A stretch of DNA of 44,552 nt from Pseudomonas sp. RGM2987. Lineage in GTDB: Bacteria; Pseudomonadota; Gammaproteobacteria; Pseudomonadales; Pseudomonadaceae. The stretch is taken from contig NZ_JALJDX010000182.1 in the NCBI RefSeq assembly GCF_022952855.1, positions 1 to 44,552 on the forward strand, written 5' to 3'. A program made the position numbers and the translations under genes. The notes beneath the pieces are model-generated. The model had not been told where the DNA came from, did not search any database, and saw only the letters and a list, made by a program, of their open reading frames with translations. Shown here in pieces: positions 33,239 to 41,943 of the stretch; within the stretch, counting starts at the first letter, position 1, and each line of letters opens with the position of its first letter.

Positions 33239-35225
33239 GGCTGTGCTCCTGTCGTTCAGGTTCGTGCTGGCGGCACCAGGCGCGCCAGCTGTTTTGCAAT
33301 TGGACCACCGCGCCCTGGGCCAGCTTCAAGGCATCGCTGGCAGGCTGGGCCGACAGCACCTCCAGGAATTGGTCACTCGCCGAACTCAATGCATCGGCCT
33401 GGTCGCCTGCCGGACCGCGTTCGAGCACCTGCTCCAGCGCTTCGAAGTAACGGCGCTGCGCACGGTTACCGGCCACCTGGGCGACGGCCAGGCTCAAGCG
33501 CAAATGCAACAGTTCATCGCCGATGTCCAGGCCGAGCAAACCATCGTCCCACCGGCTGCGCGCCGGGACCGGCAGTTCGGGGTAATGCCGCGCCAGTTGC
33601 AGCAAGCGATCGGCCATGCGCCCGCCAAACCAGCTCTCGGCGCCTCGCAGGCTGCGGTGGGTCAGGCGCACCAGATCGTCGAGGGTCGCCGCCAGCAACC
33701 GACGGCTGTGCCAGGCCGGATTGCGCAGAATCAGTAGATTGAACGCCAGCACCGCCGCGCCGACGCCGATCACCATCGCCTGGGCATTGTTGAAGAACGC
33801 CGCGACGTCGTACTTCATGAGGTTGAGCGGCGACACCAGGACCATGAAGTGCAGGCAGAACGAGGTGGCCGTGGCGAAAATCGGCGGCTTGGCCATGCCC
33901 AATGCGCCAAAGAACAACGGCACGCCCATGGCCAGGCAGAGCATCGCAAAACTGCTCCATTGCGGCAGCACGATCTCGCCGATCACAAACGCCGTCGGCA
34001 CCGCCAACAGAATGCCACGCATGAAACTCATGCCGATCTGCGCACCGTTCTCGCGACTGGCGAACAGGCTGCACACCACGCAGGTAAGCACCAACGCGCC
34101 CGATGCCGCAGGCCAAGCGGTGGCCAGCCAGAAACAGGCGACCGCCAGGAATGCCAGGGCACTGCGGGCGCCGAACACCATGGCCAGCGACAAGTCCCGG
34201 TGGGGCGTCAGCGTCCGCGGGGGATCCGCCGCTTCCCTGCCCTCCTGCACCGCCGTCAGCGCAGCGCAAGCGGCCAGGGCGGTGTCGAGCAACAAGGCAA
34301 ACCGCGCCAGGCAATAGCTTTGCGCCGGGCTGATATTAGGGTCGTGGGAGGCGTCCAGCACCCGTGGCCGCAAGGCTTGCAGCGTCGCGCTGTCGGCGTC
34401 GAGGGCTTGCTGCACTTCGCTCATCCACGGTTGCAGGGCCTGGGCCTCTTGCGGTTCGAGTTGTTTCCATTGCCGGCGCACCGAGCGGGCGATGCGCAGC
34501 AGCATCAACAGTTTCTGGCTCAAGCCGCTGATGGCCCGGGAGCGCTGGCGGCCCAGGCGACCTTCGAACCAGGCGTGCTCGCGCTGGGCATCTACCGCAA
34601 CGATCTTGCCGAGGATTTCCAGCAGGCCCTTGCGCGCCTGGGCATCGCCGGCCAGTGTGGCGCGCGCCGCCTGCATGCCACTGTCCCAGGCCGCACGGGC
34701 CTGGCCGGCCAATTGCCGCTCGACCCGTAACGGCCAGAGCAAGGCACTGGTCACCGTGGCGCAGACGATCCCCAGGCTGATCTCGGTGCAGCGTGCGACC
34801 GCCTGCTCGAACACCCCCAGCGGATGGGAAATCGCCGGCAAGGCGATGATTGCCACTGTGTATCCGGCGAGCACGAATGAGTAGGACCAGGCGCTGCGCA
34901 GCAGCGTCGAACAGGCCGTGCACAGGCCCAGCCATAGCGCCAGCGCCAACAGGAACAACCACGGCGCCTGGGCGAACAGCGCCATGAACACCACGGACAT
35001 GACCGTGCCCACCAAGGTGCCGAGCAATCGCGCCAGCCCTTTCTGCATCACCATCCCGGACAGCGGTTGCGCCACGATGATCGCCGTCATCAATGCCCAC
35101 GATGGCTGCTCCAGCCCCCAGCGCAAGGCCAGCCACAGCGCCAGCCCACCGCCGAGCACGGTCTTGATGGCGAACTGCAAAGCGAGGCGGTCGGGGGCAA
35201 ACAAGGCCTGCAGGGTAATGGGCAC
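33225..35225 (-). CDS. FUSC-family aromatic acid exporter (AaeB-like)
   Basis: The 666-residue inner-membrane protein has two blocks of about five to six spans (about 15-165 and 355-490), separated by a cytoplasmic helical region and followed by a C-terminal helical region. The first block begins FAIKTVLGGGLALWLALRWGLEQPSWALMTAIIVAQPLSGMVMQKG, the pattern of AaeB and related proteins. Known members export p-hydroxybenzoate and other organic acids or weak-acid drugs; the substrate here is unknown. First gene of the efflux set; the promoter should lie in the 35226-35385 stretch, which is AT-rich and shows nothing else I recognise. Confidence 0.9.
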   Translation of the reverse strand: MPITLQALFAPDRLALQFAIKTVLGGGLALWLALRWGLEQPSWALMTAIIVAQPLSGMVMQKGLARLLGTLVGTVMSVVFMALFAQAPWLFLLALALWLGLCTACSTLLRSAWSYSFVLAGYTVAIIALPAISHPLGVFEQAVARCTEISLGIVCATVTSALLWPLRVERQLAGQARAAWDSGMQAARATLAGDAQARKGLLEILGKIVAVDAQREHAWFEGRLGRQRSRAISGLSQKLLMLLRIARSVRRQWKQLEPQEAQALQPWMSEVQQALDADSATLQALRPRVLDASHDPNISPAQSYCLARFALLLDTALAACAALTAVQEGREAADPPRTLTPHRDLSLAMVFGARSALAFLAVACFWLATAWPAASGALVLTCVVCSLFASRENGAQIGMSFMRGILLAVPTAFVIGEIVLPQWSSFAMLCLAMGVPLFFGALGMAKPPIFATATSFCLHFMVLVSPLNLMKYDVAAFFNNAQAMVIGVGAAVLAFNLLILRNPAWHSRRLLAATLDDLVRLTHRSLRGAESWFGGRMADRLLQLARHYPELPVPARSRWDDGLLGLDIGDELLHLRLSLAVAQVAGNRAQRRYFEALEQVLERGPAGDQADALSSASDQFLEVLSAQPASDALKLAQGAVVQLQNSWRAWCRQHEPERQEHSHGLA

Positions 35226-35385
35226 GCGAAAAACTCTTCTGGGGATGCAGTAACGATAGATGGATTGGAGGCGATCGACGGGTGTAATTATTAGCTGGCT
35301 ATCTATTTCAGTCCAGAGGGGATTTGGAGTGGATTTGACAACACACTTTTGCCCAATGGCGTTTATCCAGCTTCAACGGCGCTTT

Positions 35386-35479
35386 TGTGGCGAGGGAGCT
35401 TGCTCCCGCTGGCTGCGCAGCAGCCCCAAAAAATCGAGGGTCGCTACGCAACCCAGCGGGAGCAAGCTCCCTCGCCACA
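35386..35479. repeat. REPIN-like pair, family B
   Basis: The arms are TGTGGCGAGGGAGCTTGCTC and its inverse. The inner hairpins are GGCTGCGCAGCAGCC and GGGTCGCTACGCAACCC, 94 bp. It is in the gap between the FUSC gene start and the DUF2383 gene end, so it follows a 3' end. Confidence 0.88.
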
Positions 35480-35508
35480 ACTGTGTTCATCCAGGTGAAT
35501 GGCAGCCA

Positions 35509-35539
35509 CAAAAAACGCCAGGCAAGCTGGCGTTTTTTT
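35509..35539 (-). terminator. Terminator of the DUF2383 gene
   Basis: CGCCAG and CTGGCG with A/T flanks form a stem of about 11 bp, and a run of A on the plus strand gives T on the minus strand. Confidence 0.85.
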
Positions 35540-35553
35540 GTACCACCGCGCAT

Positions 35554-36021
35554 TTACGAATTAGCGCGCGCCTGGTTACGCAGGGCCTTGACCTGGTCAT
35601 GGTTGCGCTGCACGCCATGGTACTGACGCTCCACCAGATCACGGATGCCTACCAGATTATGTTTGTTGATCTTCTCGATCGCCTCGCGATAAGCCTTGAG
35701 GGCGTGGTCTTCACCGCGCTCGGCTTCGTTGAGCACGGCTTCTTCGTCCTTGCCGGTGAACATCGATTTCACGTCTACCCAGCGGCGATGCAAGTCACCG
35801 GCGACACTGGTGGAGGTCTCTGGATCGCCACCCAGGGAACGAACAGCCGCTTGCAGTTCGGCGGCAGCGGTGGCGCAGTCGGCAGCACGTTGTACAAACA
35901 ACGCTTTGAGTTCTGGATGCTTGATGTCTTCAGCGCAGGTCTTGAACCCTTCCTGGCCATCCTTGCTGGTCTCGATCAGGTCGTTCAAGACAGAGATGGA
36001 TTCTTTGTTGATGTCGGTCAT
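35554..36021 (-). CDS. PA2169-family four-helix-bundle protein (DUF2383)
   Basis: The 155-residue protein begins MTDINKESISVLNDLIETSKDGQEGFKTCAEDI and continues with helices carrying RAADCATAAAELQAAVRSLGGDPE and EAVLNEAERGEDHALKAYREAI. These match the ferritin-like DUF2383/PA2169 family. Metal-binding carboxylates and histidine are present in positions compatible with a ferritin-like fold (ERGEDHALK), but activity is not known. Such genes are often stress or stationary-phase induced. AAGGAA precedes the ATG, and it has its own terminator. Confidence 0.88.
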   Translation of the reverse strand: MTDINKESISVLNDLIETSKDGQEGFKTCAEDIKHPELKALFVQRAADCATAAAELQAAVRSLGGDPETSTSVAGDLHRRWVDVKSMFTGKDEEAVLNEAERGEDHALKAYREAIEKINKHNLVGIRDLVERQYHGVQRNHDQVKALRNQARANS

Positions 36022-36226
36022 TTTTCAGTTCCTTTGCTGGTGAATAAAAAACCTGCAAGGAATATTGCATCGGCCATGCCAGCCGCAGCCAAAAACAAAA
36101 ACCATTAAAAATCAATAGATTAACCACGAACAGGAAATCTGTATCCGCGCTATTTGCATGATCTGTCAATTGGCCTGCATGCAGAATGCCTGTATTTTCA
36201 GGGCTGTTTGAATCAAGACACTCATC

Positions 36227-36463
36227 ATGAATCCGGAAAAACTTGAACTGCTGGTCACGCGCCAGATGCCCTTCGGTAAATACAAGGGGCGAATCCTTGC
36301 CGACCTGCCTGGTCCATACTTGAATTGGTTCGCCCGTGAAGGCTTTCCCCACGGAGAACTGGGCGGTTTGCTGGCGTTGATGCAGGAAATCGACCACAAC
36401 GGCCTGTCCGACCTGCTCGACCCCTTGCGCGCCAAGCACGGCAAGCCCAAGCCACGCCACTGA
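36227..36463 (+). CDS. DUF3820 protein (putative quorum-sensing-regulated virulence factor family)
   Basis: The 78-residue protein matches the DUF3820 pattern: MPFGKYKGRILADLPGPYLNWFAREGFPHGELGGLLALMQEI. The family resembles the small domain that in some exonuclease-related proteins carries MPFGKHKG; its own function is unknown, and the virulence label comes from a P. aeruginosa member. No strong ribosome site is visible; the ATG follows CACTCATC. The 205-bp gap before it is AT-rich and holds CTGCATGCAG (36175-36184). The aminotransferase gene begins 12 bp after the stop, so the two form an operon. Confidence 0.85.
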   Translation: MNPEKLELLVTRQMPFGKYKGRILADLPGPYLNWFAREGFPHGELGGLLALMQEIDHNGLSDLLDPLRAKHGKPKPRH

Positions 36464-36475
36464 CCGAGTCTTCCC

Positions 36476-37663
36476 ATGCCCGAGAACACGCTACGCGCCC
36501 ACGATGAAGCTTTCTGGCAGACCTTCGTCGGTCGCTACGATGTCGATCCCAAGGGACCATTGAATTTGGAGAACGGCTACTTCGGTCGCATGTCGCGGAC
36601 CGTGGTGGAGGAATACCAGCGCAATATCGAATTCATCAACCGTGGCAACTCGGTGTACGTGCGCCAGCAGTTCGACCGCGAACATGGGGAGGCGATTCGC
36701 CGGCAGGTGGCGCAACTGATCCACGCCTCACCCGACAGCGTGGCGATGGCGACCAGTGCAGTGGACGCCCTACAAGCATTGATCCGCAACTACAACGGCC
36801 TCAAGCCGGGCGACCAGGTGCTGATCTGCGACCTGGAGTACGAGTCGGTCAAGAGCGCGATGCGCTGGCTGGCACGCCGGCGTGGCGTGGAGGTGATCGA
36901 ACTGGTCCACCAGCACCCCGCCAGCTTCGACAACCTGGTCAGCACCTATCGCGAAGCGTTCATTCGCTACCCACGCCTCAAGCTGATGGCGTTGACCTAT
37001 GTCAACCATCTCACCGGGCTGGTGATGCCGGTACGGGCCATCGCCGAGACCGCACGGGAGTTTGATGTCGACATCATCCTCGACGGCGCCCATGCCCTGG
37101 GCCAGATTCACTTTGACCTGAAGAAGCTGGGCATCGAGTTCGCCGGGTTCAACCTGCAGAAGTGGATCGGTGGCCCGCTCGCCCTGGGCTTCATGTACAT
37201 CGCCCCGCATCGGCTGGCCGACATCGACCCGGACATGGACGAAGGGCATTATCCGGCCACCGACATTCGCTCGCGCACGCCCCACAGCACACCCAACATC
37301 CCCGCCCTGCTGACCCTGCCGCTGGTGTTCGAAGAACACCGCGCCCTGGGCGGTGCACTGGCCAAGGGACCACGGCTCAATTATCTGCGGGACATGTGGG
37401 TCAGCGCGGTGCGCGATGTACCGGGCATCGAAGTCATGACGCCGGACGATCCGCGCCTCTACTGCGGCATCACCGCCATGCGTTTCACCAACCACGCGGA
37501 CCAACAGGCGATGGCCGACCGATTGCTCAACGAATACGGGATCTTCACCGTGGTGCGCCAGACCAGCGTCGGGCCGTGCATTCGGATCACGCCGGGGTTG
37601 ATTACTTTGGCGAGCGATATCAAGCGATTGACCCAGGCGCTTATTGATTTGAGCCGAACATAG
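36476..37663 (+). CDS. Class V aminotransferase-fold PLP enzyme, isopenicillin N epimerase/cysteine desulfurase-like
   Basis: The 395-residue enzyme has the PLP-binding lysine in FNLQKWIGGPLALGF, the aspartate and histidine of the cofactor site in DIILDGAHALGQIHFDL, and the N-terminal PLNLENGYFGRMSRTVVEEYQ. This set matches class V PLP enzymes annotated as isopenicillin N epimerase-like. No mobile sulfur-accepting cysteine loop typical of IscS/SufS is seen, so racemase, lyase or aminotransferase activity is more likely. Substrate unknown. It is 12 bp downstream of DUF3820 and ends at a family B REPIN. Confidence 0.85.
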   Translation: MPENTLRAHDEAFWQTFVGRYDVDPKGPLNLENGYFGRMSRTVVEEYQRNIEFINRGNSVYVRQQFDREHGEAIRRQVAQLIHASPDSVAMATSAVDALQALIRNYNGLKPGDQVLICDLEYESVKSAMRWLARRRGVEVIELVHQHPASFDNLVSTYREAFIRYPRLKLMALTYVNHLTGLVMPVRAIAETAREFDVDIILDGAHALGQIHFDLKKLGIEFAGFNLQKWIGGPLALGFMYIAPHRLADIDPDMDEGHYPATDIRSRTPHSTPNIPALLTLPLVFEEHRALGGALAKGPRLNYLRDMWVSAVRDVPGIEVMTPDDPRLYCGITAMRFTNHADQQAMADRLLNEYGIFTVVRQTSVGPCIRITPGLITLASDIKRLTQALIDLSRT

Positions 37664-37670
37664 CCCCCCT

Positions 37671-37801
37671 GTGGCGAGGGAGCTTGCTCCCGCTGGGTTG
37701 CGAAGCAACCCCAAACCCAAACACCGCAGTGTTTCAGACCTATCTGAGTCAACTTACCAAGGGCTGTTGCGCAGCCCAACGGGAGCAAGCTCCCTCGCCA
37801 C
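37671..37801. repeat. REPIN-like pair, family B
   Basis: The outer arms are GTGGCGAGGGAGCTTGCTCC and its inverse. The inner hairpins are GGGTTGCGAAGCAACCC and GGGCTGTTGCGCAGCCC, 131 bp. It lies between converging genes. Confidence 0.88.
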
Positions 37802-37836
37802 GATGGGGGGGTGATCCTATAGGCATTTATTCCAGG

Positions 37837-37870
37837 CAAAAAAAAACGGTGCGCCGACCAAGCGCACCGT
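37837..37870 (-). terminator. Terminator of the zwf-pgl-eda operon
   Basis: ACGGTGCGC and GCGCACCGT form a 9-bp stem with a 7-nt loop, followed on the minus strand by nine T. It lies 34 bp after the eda stop. Confidence 0.92.
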
Positions 37871-37903
37871 AAAGCCGTAGAACACCCAACGAAGTCCGGT
37901 CGA

Positions 37904-38569
37904 TCAGTCCAGCAGTGCCAAAGCCTCGGCGGTGCATTCCTGAATGCGGGCCCAATCGCCGTTCTTGATCCACTGCGGATCAAGCATCCAGCTGCCGCCC
38001 ACGCACATCACGTTCTTCAACGCCATGTAGCTCTTGATGTTGGCCGGGCCGACGCCGCCGGTCGGGCAGAATTTCACTTCGCCGAACGGGCCGCCCAAGG
38101 CCTTGATAGCCGCGACGCCACCACTGACTTCCGCCGGAAACAGTTTGAAGCGGCGATAGCCCAGGCCGTAGCCCTCCATGATGCCCGAGGCGTTGCTGAT
38201 GCCAGGCAGCAGCGGGATCGAGCTGTAGACACTGGCCTCAAGCAGGTCACGAGTGATGCCCGGCGTGACGATAAACTGCGAACCGGCCGCTTCGGCGGCT
38301 GCCAGCATGTGGCGGTCGAGCACCGTACCGGCACCGGTCACCAGTTCAGGGCGCTGCTCGCGCAGCACCTGGATCGCCTTGAGACCGAACTCGGAACGCA
38401 AGGTCACTTCCAGCGCTGTCAGGCCACCGGCGGCCAGGGCATCGGCCAGCGGCAGGATGTCCTGTTCACGGGCGATGGTGATCACCGGCAGGATCCGCGC
38501 CTTGGCGCAGAGGCTGTCGATCAGGGCAACTTTGTCCGCCATGGAAACGGTCGGGGATGGGTTTGTCAT
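37904..38569 (-). CDS. eda: KDPG aldolase Eda
   Basis: The 221-residue class I aldolase cleaves 2-keto-3-deoxy-6-phosphogluconate to pyruvate and glyceraldehyde-3-phosphate. The Schiff-base lysine is Lys142 in FKLFPAE and the catalytic glutamate is Glu54 in ALEVTLR; both are offset by nine from E. coli Lys133 and Glu45. KFCPTGGV and the phosphate-binding end VGGSWM are also present. The start at 38569 (MTNPSPTVSMADKVALID) has AGGA upstream. It is last in the zwf-pgl-eda operon, 17 bp after pgl. Confidence 0.95.
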   Translation of the reverse strand: MTNPSPTVSMADKVALIDSLCAKARILPVITIAREQDILPLADALAAGGLTALEVTLRSEFGLKAIQVLREQRPELVTGAGTVLDRHMLAAAEAAGSQFIVTPGITRDLLEASVYSSIPLLPGISNASGIMEGYGLGYRRFKLFPAEVSGGVAAIKALGGPFGEVKFCPTGGVGPANIKSYMALKNVMCVGGSWMLDPQWIKNGDWARIQECTAEALALLD

Positions 38570-38586
38570 AGCGGCTGATCCTTGGT

Positions 38587-39300
38587 TCATGGGCACCAGT
38601 AAATCTCTAACGTAGGTTGCAAAAACGCGCGGATCGGCATTTCGGCGACGTTGTCACCGGCCACCGCAGCGTTCAGGGTGGTCAGTTTCGACTGACCGGA
38701 AATCGACAGCACTTTGTGTTTTGCAGAGGCCAGCAAGGCGCGACTCATGGTCAGGCGCTGGTGTGGCACGGTTGGCGCAAGCATCGGCCAGCAACGACGA
38801 GTGCCGTTGGTATCCAAGGCTTCAGCCAGGTTAGGGCTGTCGGGAAACAGCGACGCGGTGTGTCCGTCATCGCCCATGCCCAATACCAGTACATCGATGG
38901 ACGGCAACTCGCCCAGCAGACGATCCGCCTGCTCGGCCGCCGCTTCCAGGTTGGCGCTGGCGCTGTAGAGGCTGAGGAACTGGGCCTTGGCCGCAGCGCC
39001 TTGCAGCAAGTAACGCTTGAGCAGGCCGGCGTTGCTGTCGGCGTGTTCAACCGGTACCCAGCGCTCGTCTGCCAGGCTCACCACCACCTTCGACCAGTCC
39101 AGGGCCTGTTTGGCCAGGCTCTGGAAAAATGCCACCGGGCTACGGCCGCCGGACACCACCAGCACCGCCGCGCCACGCGCATCGATTGCCTCGCGCAGTT
39201 GCTCGGCTACCTTCAACGCCAGCCCTTCGGCCAACAGCACCGGGCTCTTGAACGCCTGGGCGCTAACGCCCTGGGGCAGTTTGACTTCAGATATCGCCAT
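38587..39300 (-). CDS. pgl: 6-phosphogluconolactonase Pgl
   Basis: The 237-residue enzyme of the DevB/SOL type hydrolyses 6-phosphogluconolactone to 6-phosphogluconate. Family marks are [44 protein letters not shown] and [20 protein letters not shown], which include the sugar-phosphate site. GGGAGG precedes ATG 39300 by about 8 bp. The start lies inside the end of zwf (14-bp overlap), so the two are coupled. Middle gene of the operon. Confidence 0.95.
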   Translation of the reverse strand: MAISEVKLPQGVSAQAFKSPVLLAEGLALKVAEQLREAIDARGAAVLVVSGGRSPVAFFQSLAKQALDWSKVVVSLADERWVPVEHADSNAGLLKRYLLQGAAAKAQFLSLYSASANLEAAAEQADRLLGELPSIDVLVLGMGDDGHTASLFPDSPNLAEALDTNGTRRCWPMLAPTVPHQRLTMSRALLASAKHKVLSISGQSKLTTLNAAVAGDNVAEMPIRAFLQPTLEIYWCP

Positions 39301-40756
39301 ACCATGACCTCCCATCCCGCGTGATCAGTGCAATGGAGCTCATCGGCCCCCAGGACCCGGCCGCGTACGGCTTGGGCGCATCACCGGATTTCTTCCATCC
39401 GGCGATCAACTGGTCACACCATGTCCACGCGGCTTCGATTTCATCTTTACGGACAAACAGGTTCTGATTGCCGTTCATGACTTCCAGCAACAGCCGCTCA
39501 TACGCATCGGGAATCCGTGCGCTGCGCCAGGTGTCGGAAAAGTTCAGTTGCAACGGACCGCTGCGCAATTGCATGCCCTTGTCCAGGCCTTGCTCCTTGG
39601 TCATCACCCGCAGGGAAATCCCTTCGTCCGGTTGCAGGCGGATGATCAGTTTGTTGCTGATCTGCAAGCGTTGTTCCGGCGCGAAGATGTAGTGGGACGG
39701 TTCCTTGAAGTGAATGACAATCTGCGACAGCTTCTGCGGCATGCGCTTGCCGGTACGCAGGTAAAACGGCACCCCGGCCCAGCGCCAGTTACGGATGTCG
39801 GCGCGCAGGGCGACGAAGGTTTCGGTGTCACTCTGGGTATTGGAGTTGGGCTCTTCCAGATAGCCCGGTACGGCCTTGCCTTCGCTGTGGCCAGCAATGT
39901 ATTGGCCGCGCACCACCTGGGTGGTGAGACCTTCCGGACTGATCGGCGCCAGGGCCTTGAGCACCTTGACCTTCTCGTCGCGGATGCTGTCGGCGGACAG
40001 GTCGGCCGGCGGGTCCATGGCGATCAGGCAAAGCAGCTGCAACAGGTGGTTCTGGATCATGTCCCGCAGCTGGCCGGCCTTGTCGAAGTAGCCCCAGCGG
40101 CCTTCGATGCCGACCTTCTCGGCCACGGTGATTTCCACGTGGGAAATGTAATTCTGGTTCCACTGGGTTTCGAACAGGCTGTTGGCGAAGCGCAGCGCGA
40201 TCAGGTTCTGGACGGTTTCCTTGCCCAGGTAATGGTCGATGCGATAAGTGCGGTTCTCCGGGAAGAACTGCGCCACCGCGTCGTTGACCTTGCGCGACGA
40301 TTCCAGGTCCGAGCCGATGGGTTTTTCCAGCACCACCCGGGTGTTTTCGCTCAAGCCCACCTTCGCCAGGTTCTCGCAGATCGCCCCGTAGACCGCAGCC
40401 GGGGTGGCGAAATAGGCGATGACCTGCTGGGACGAGCCGGCCAGTTCGGCCAAGGCGAGATAATCGTCGGCCTTGAGAAAGTCCACATGCAGGTAGGTCA
40501 GTCGGGCCAGGAAGCGTTCGACCACGGCCTCGTCCAGGTCCTTGTCGCCCACGTAGCGGCGCAGTTCGGTGGCAATGAACGCCAGATGCTGCTGCTCGCT
40601 GCCGGGTTCACGGGCCAGCGCGATGATTCGCGTGTCCTCGTGCAGCAGTTGCGCGCCGTCGAGTTGATAAAGGGCGGGAAACAGCTTGCGCAAGGCCAGG
40701 TCGCCCAACGCGCCGAACAAGGCAAAGGTGCACGGTTCAACCGTAATCGAATGCAT
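39287..40756 (-). CDS. zwf: Glucose-6-phosphate 1-dehydrogenase Zwf
   Basis: The 489-residue enzyme oxidises glucose-6-phosphate to 6-phosphogluconolactone and yields NAD(P)H. The coenzyme motif is [10 protein letters not shown] (15-24, with Leu at the position usually Ser), the active-site signature is RIDHYLGK (172-179), and WEGVPxxxRTGK is present as [16 protein letters not shown]. The length is standard. The ribosome site is poor, and the space where it should be is occupied by AAGAACAA, a Crc/Hfq-type motif. First gene of the zwf-pgl-eda operon, divergent from hexR, with a HexR box in the shared region. Confidence 0.96.
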   Translation of the reverse strand: MHSITVEPCTFALFGALGDLALRKLFPALYQLDGAQLLHEDTRIIALAREPGSEQQHLAFIATELRRYVGDKDLDEAVVERFLARLTYLHVDFLKADDYLALAELAGSSQQVIAYFATPAAVYGAICENLAKVGLSENTRVVLEKPIGSDLESSRKVNDAVAQFFPENRTYRIDHYLGKETVQNLIALRFANSLFETQWNQNYISHVEITVAEKVGIEGRWGYFDKAGQLRDMIQNHLLQLLCLIAMDPPADLSADSIRDEKVKVLKALAPISPEGLTTQVVRGQYIAGHSEGKAVPGYLEEPNSNTQSDTETFVALRADIRNWRWAGVPFYLRTGKRMPQKLSQIVIHFKEPSHYIFAPEQRLQISNKLIIRLQPDEGISLRVMTKEQGLDKGMQLRSGPLQLNFSDTWRSARIPDAYERLLLEVMNGNQNLFVRKDEIEAAWTWCDQLIAGWKKSGDAPKPYAAGSWGPMSSIALITRDGRSWYGDI

Positions 40757-40761
40757 GATGT

Positions 40762-40769
40762 TTGTTCTT
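40762..40769 (-). promoter_or_regulatory. Crc/Hfq-type motif over the zwf ribosome site
   Basis: The mRNA reads AAAAGAACAAACATC-ATG. AAGAACAA matches AANAANAA and occupies about -6 to -13, where a Shine-Dalgarno would be. Binding by Hfq/Crc would directly prevent initiation. Confidence 0.5.
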
Positions 40770-40820
40770 TTATCAAGTTAAGCTACAAATACCTTTTTTC
40801 AAGGTATCACTCAAGGAAAA

Positions 40821-40838
40821 ATGTAGTAATAACCACAA
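40821..40838. promoter_or_regulatory. HexR operator between zwf and hexR
   Basis: TGTAGTAATAACCACA is an imperfect dyad (TGTAGT against TGTGGT inverted). It fits the HexR pattern TGTART-N4-AYTACA, and on the other strand starts TTGT as in the P. putida box. It is 65 bp upstream of zwf and about 105 bp upstream of hexR, so it can control both. Confidence 0.7.
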
Positions 40839-40943
40839 CATTTTCCGAAAATACCGATTCCGAGTGGTGGTCCGCCGGAGCCAACAGTAGGATAGGCCAC
40901 CGCAAAGGGTCGTATCAAAGACCCGTCTTTCTAGGAATCTTGT

Positions 40944-41813
40944 ATGGACCGCGTGCGAAATTTACTGGAGCAGATCCAGAGTCGCCTTGAAGACCTGAAC
41001 AAGGCCGAACGCAAGGTGGCCGAGGTGATCCTGCTCAACCCACAGCAGGCCACCCGTTTCAGCATCGCCGCCCTCGCCCAGGCCGCGTCGGTCAGCGAAC
41101 CCACGGTCAACCGTTTCTGCCGCTCATTCGGCGTCAGCGGTTATCCGGAACTCAAATTGCAACTGGCCCAGAGCCTGGCCAGTGGCGCCGCTTATGTAAG
41201 CCGTGCGGTAGAAGCCGACGACAACCCGCAGGCCTACACCCAGAAAATCTTTGGCAGTGCCATTGCTTCGTTGGACAGCGCCTGCCAGGCCCTTGATCCA
41301 AATTTGATCAGCCGTGCCGTGGATCTGCTGATCCAGGCCCGGCAGATCCACTTCTTCGGGCTCGGGGCCTCGGCTCCGGTGGCGCTGGACGCCCAGCACA
41401 AGTTTTTCCGCTTCAACCTGGCGGTGACCGCCCACGCCGATGTGCTGATGCAACGGATGATTGCGTCGGTGGCCCACACCGGCGAACTGTTCGTAATCAT
41501 TTCCTACACCGGGCGCACCCGTGAACTGGTGGAGGTGGCGCGCATCGCCCGGGAAAACGGCGCTTCGGTGCTGGGCCTGACCGCCGAAAACTCACCATTG
41601 GCCAAGGCCAGCACCCTGAGCCTGAACATCCCATTGCCCGAGGACACCGATATCTACATGCCGATGACCTCGCGGATCATCCAGCTCACCGTGCTCGATG
41701 TGCTCGCCACTGGCATGACCCTGCGCCGGGGCGTGGACTTCCAGCCGCACCTGCGCAAGATCAAGGAAAGCCTGAACGCCAGCCGGTATCCGGTGGGGGA
41801 TGAGTTCAACTGA
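40944..41813 (+). CDS. hexR: RpiR-family regulator HexR
   Basis: The 289-residue repressor has an N-terminal RpiR helix-turn-helix ([42 protein letters not shown], about 38-79) and a C-terminal SIS sugar-phosphate-binding domain (about 120-260) containing [22 protein letters not shown] and [22 protein letters not shown]. HexR represses zwf-pgl-eda and related genes until KDPG binds. It is divergent from zwf with the operator between them. A small hairpin (GGGTC/GACCC, 40907-40924) lies in its leader. Confidence 0.95.
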   Translation: MDRVRNLLEQIQSRLEDLNKAERKVAEVILLNPQQATRFSIAALAQAASVSEPTVNRFCRSFGVSGYPELKLQLAQSLASGAAYVSRAVEADDNPQAYTQKIFGSAIASLDSACQALDPNLISRAVDLLIQARQIHFFGLGASAPVALDAQHKFFRFNLAVTAHADVLMQRMIASVAHTGELFVIISYTGRTRELVEVARIARENGASVLGLTAENSPLAKASTLSLNIPLPEDTDIYMPMTSRIIQLTVLDVLATGMTLRRGVDFQPHLRKIKESLNASRYPVGDEFN

Positions 41814-41846
41814 TTCGGCTCAGGTACTTTGGCGCCTGATAGTCCG

Positions 41847-41915
41847 TCTTCGCGAGCAAGCCCGCTCCCACATCTGAAATGCATTCCCTTGTGGGAGCGG
41901 GCTTGCTCGCGAAGA
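41847..41915. repeat. Two REP elements, family A, in reversed order
   Basis: A reverse REP (41847-41872) precedes a forward REP (41889-41915) with only 16 bp between, the opposite arrangement and shorter spacing compared with every other pair in the window. They are probably two single REPs or a rearranged pair. It lies between the converging hexR and mutarotase genes. Confidence 0.85.
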
Positions 41916-41943
41916 GGCCGGCAGCACCACTACAAATCCTGAA

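Noticed and set aside
39548..40990. A 480-codon open frame antisense to zwf
   Set aside because: Shadow frame; it also crosses the zwf/hexR regulatory region.
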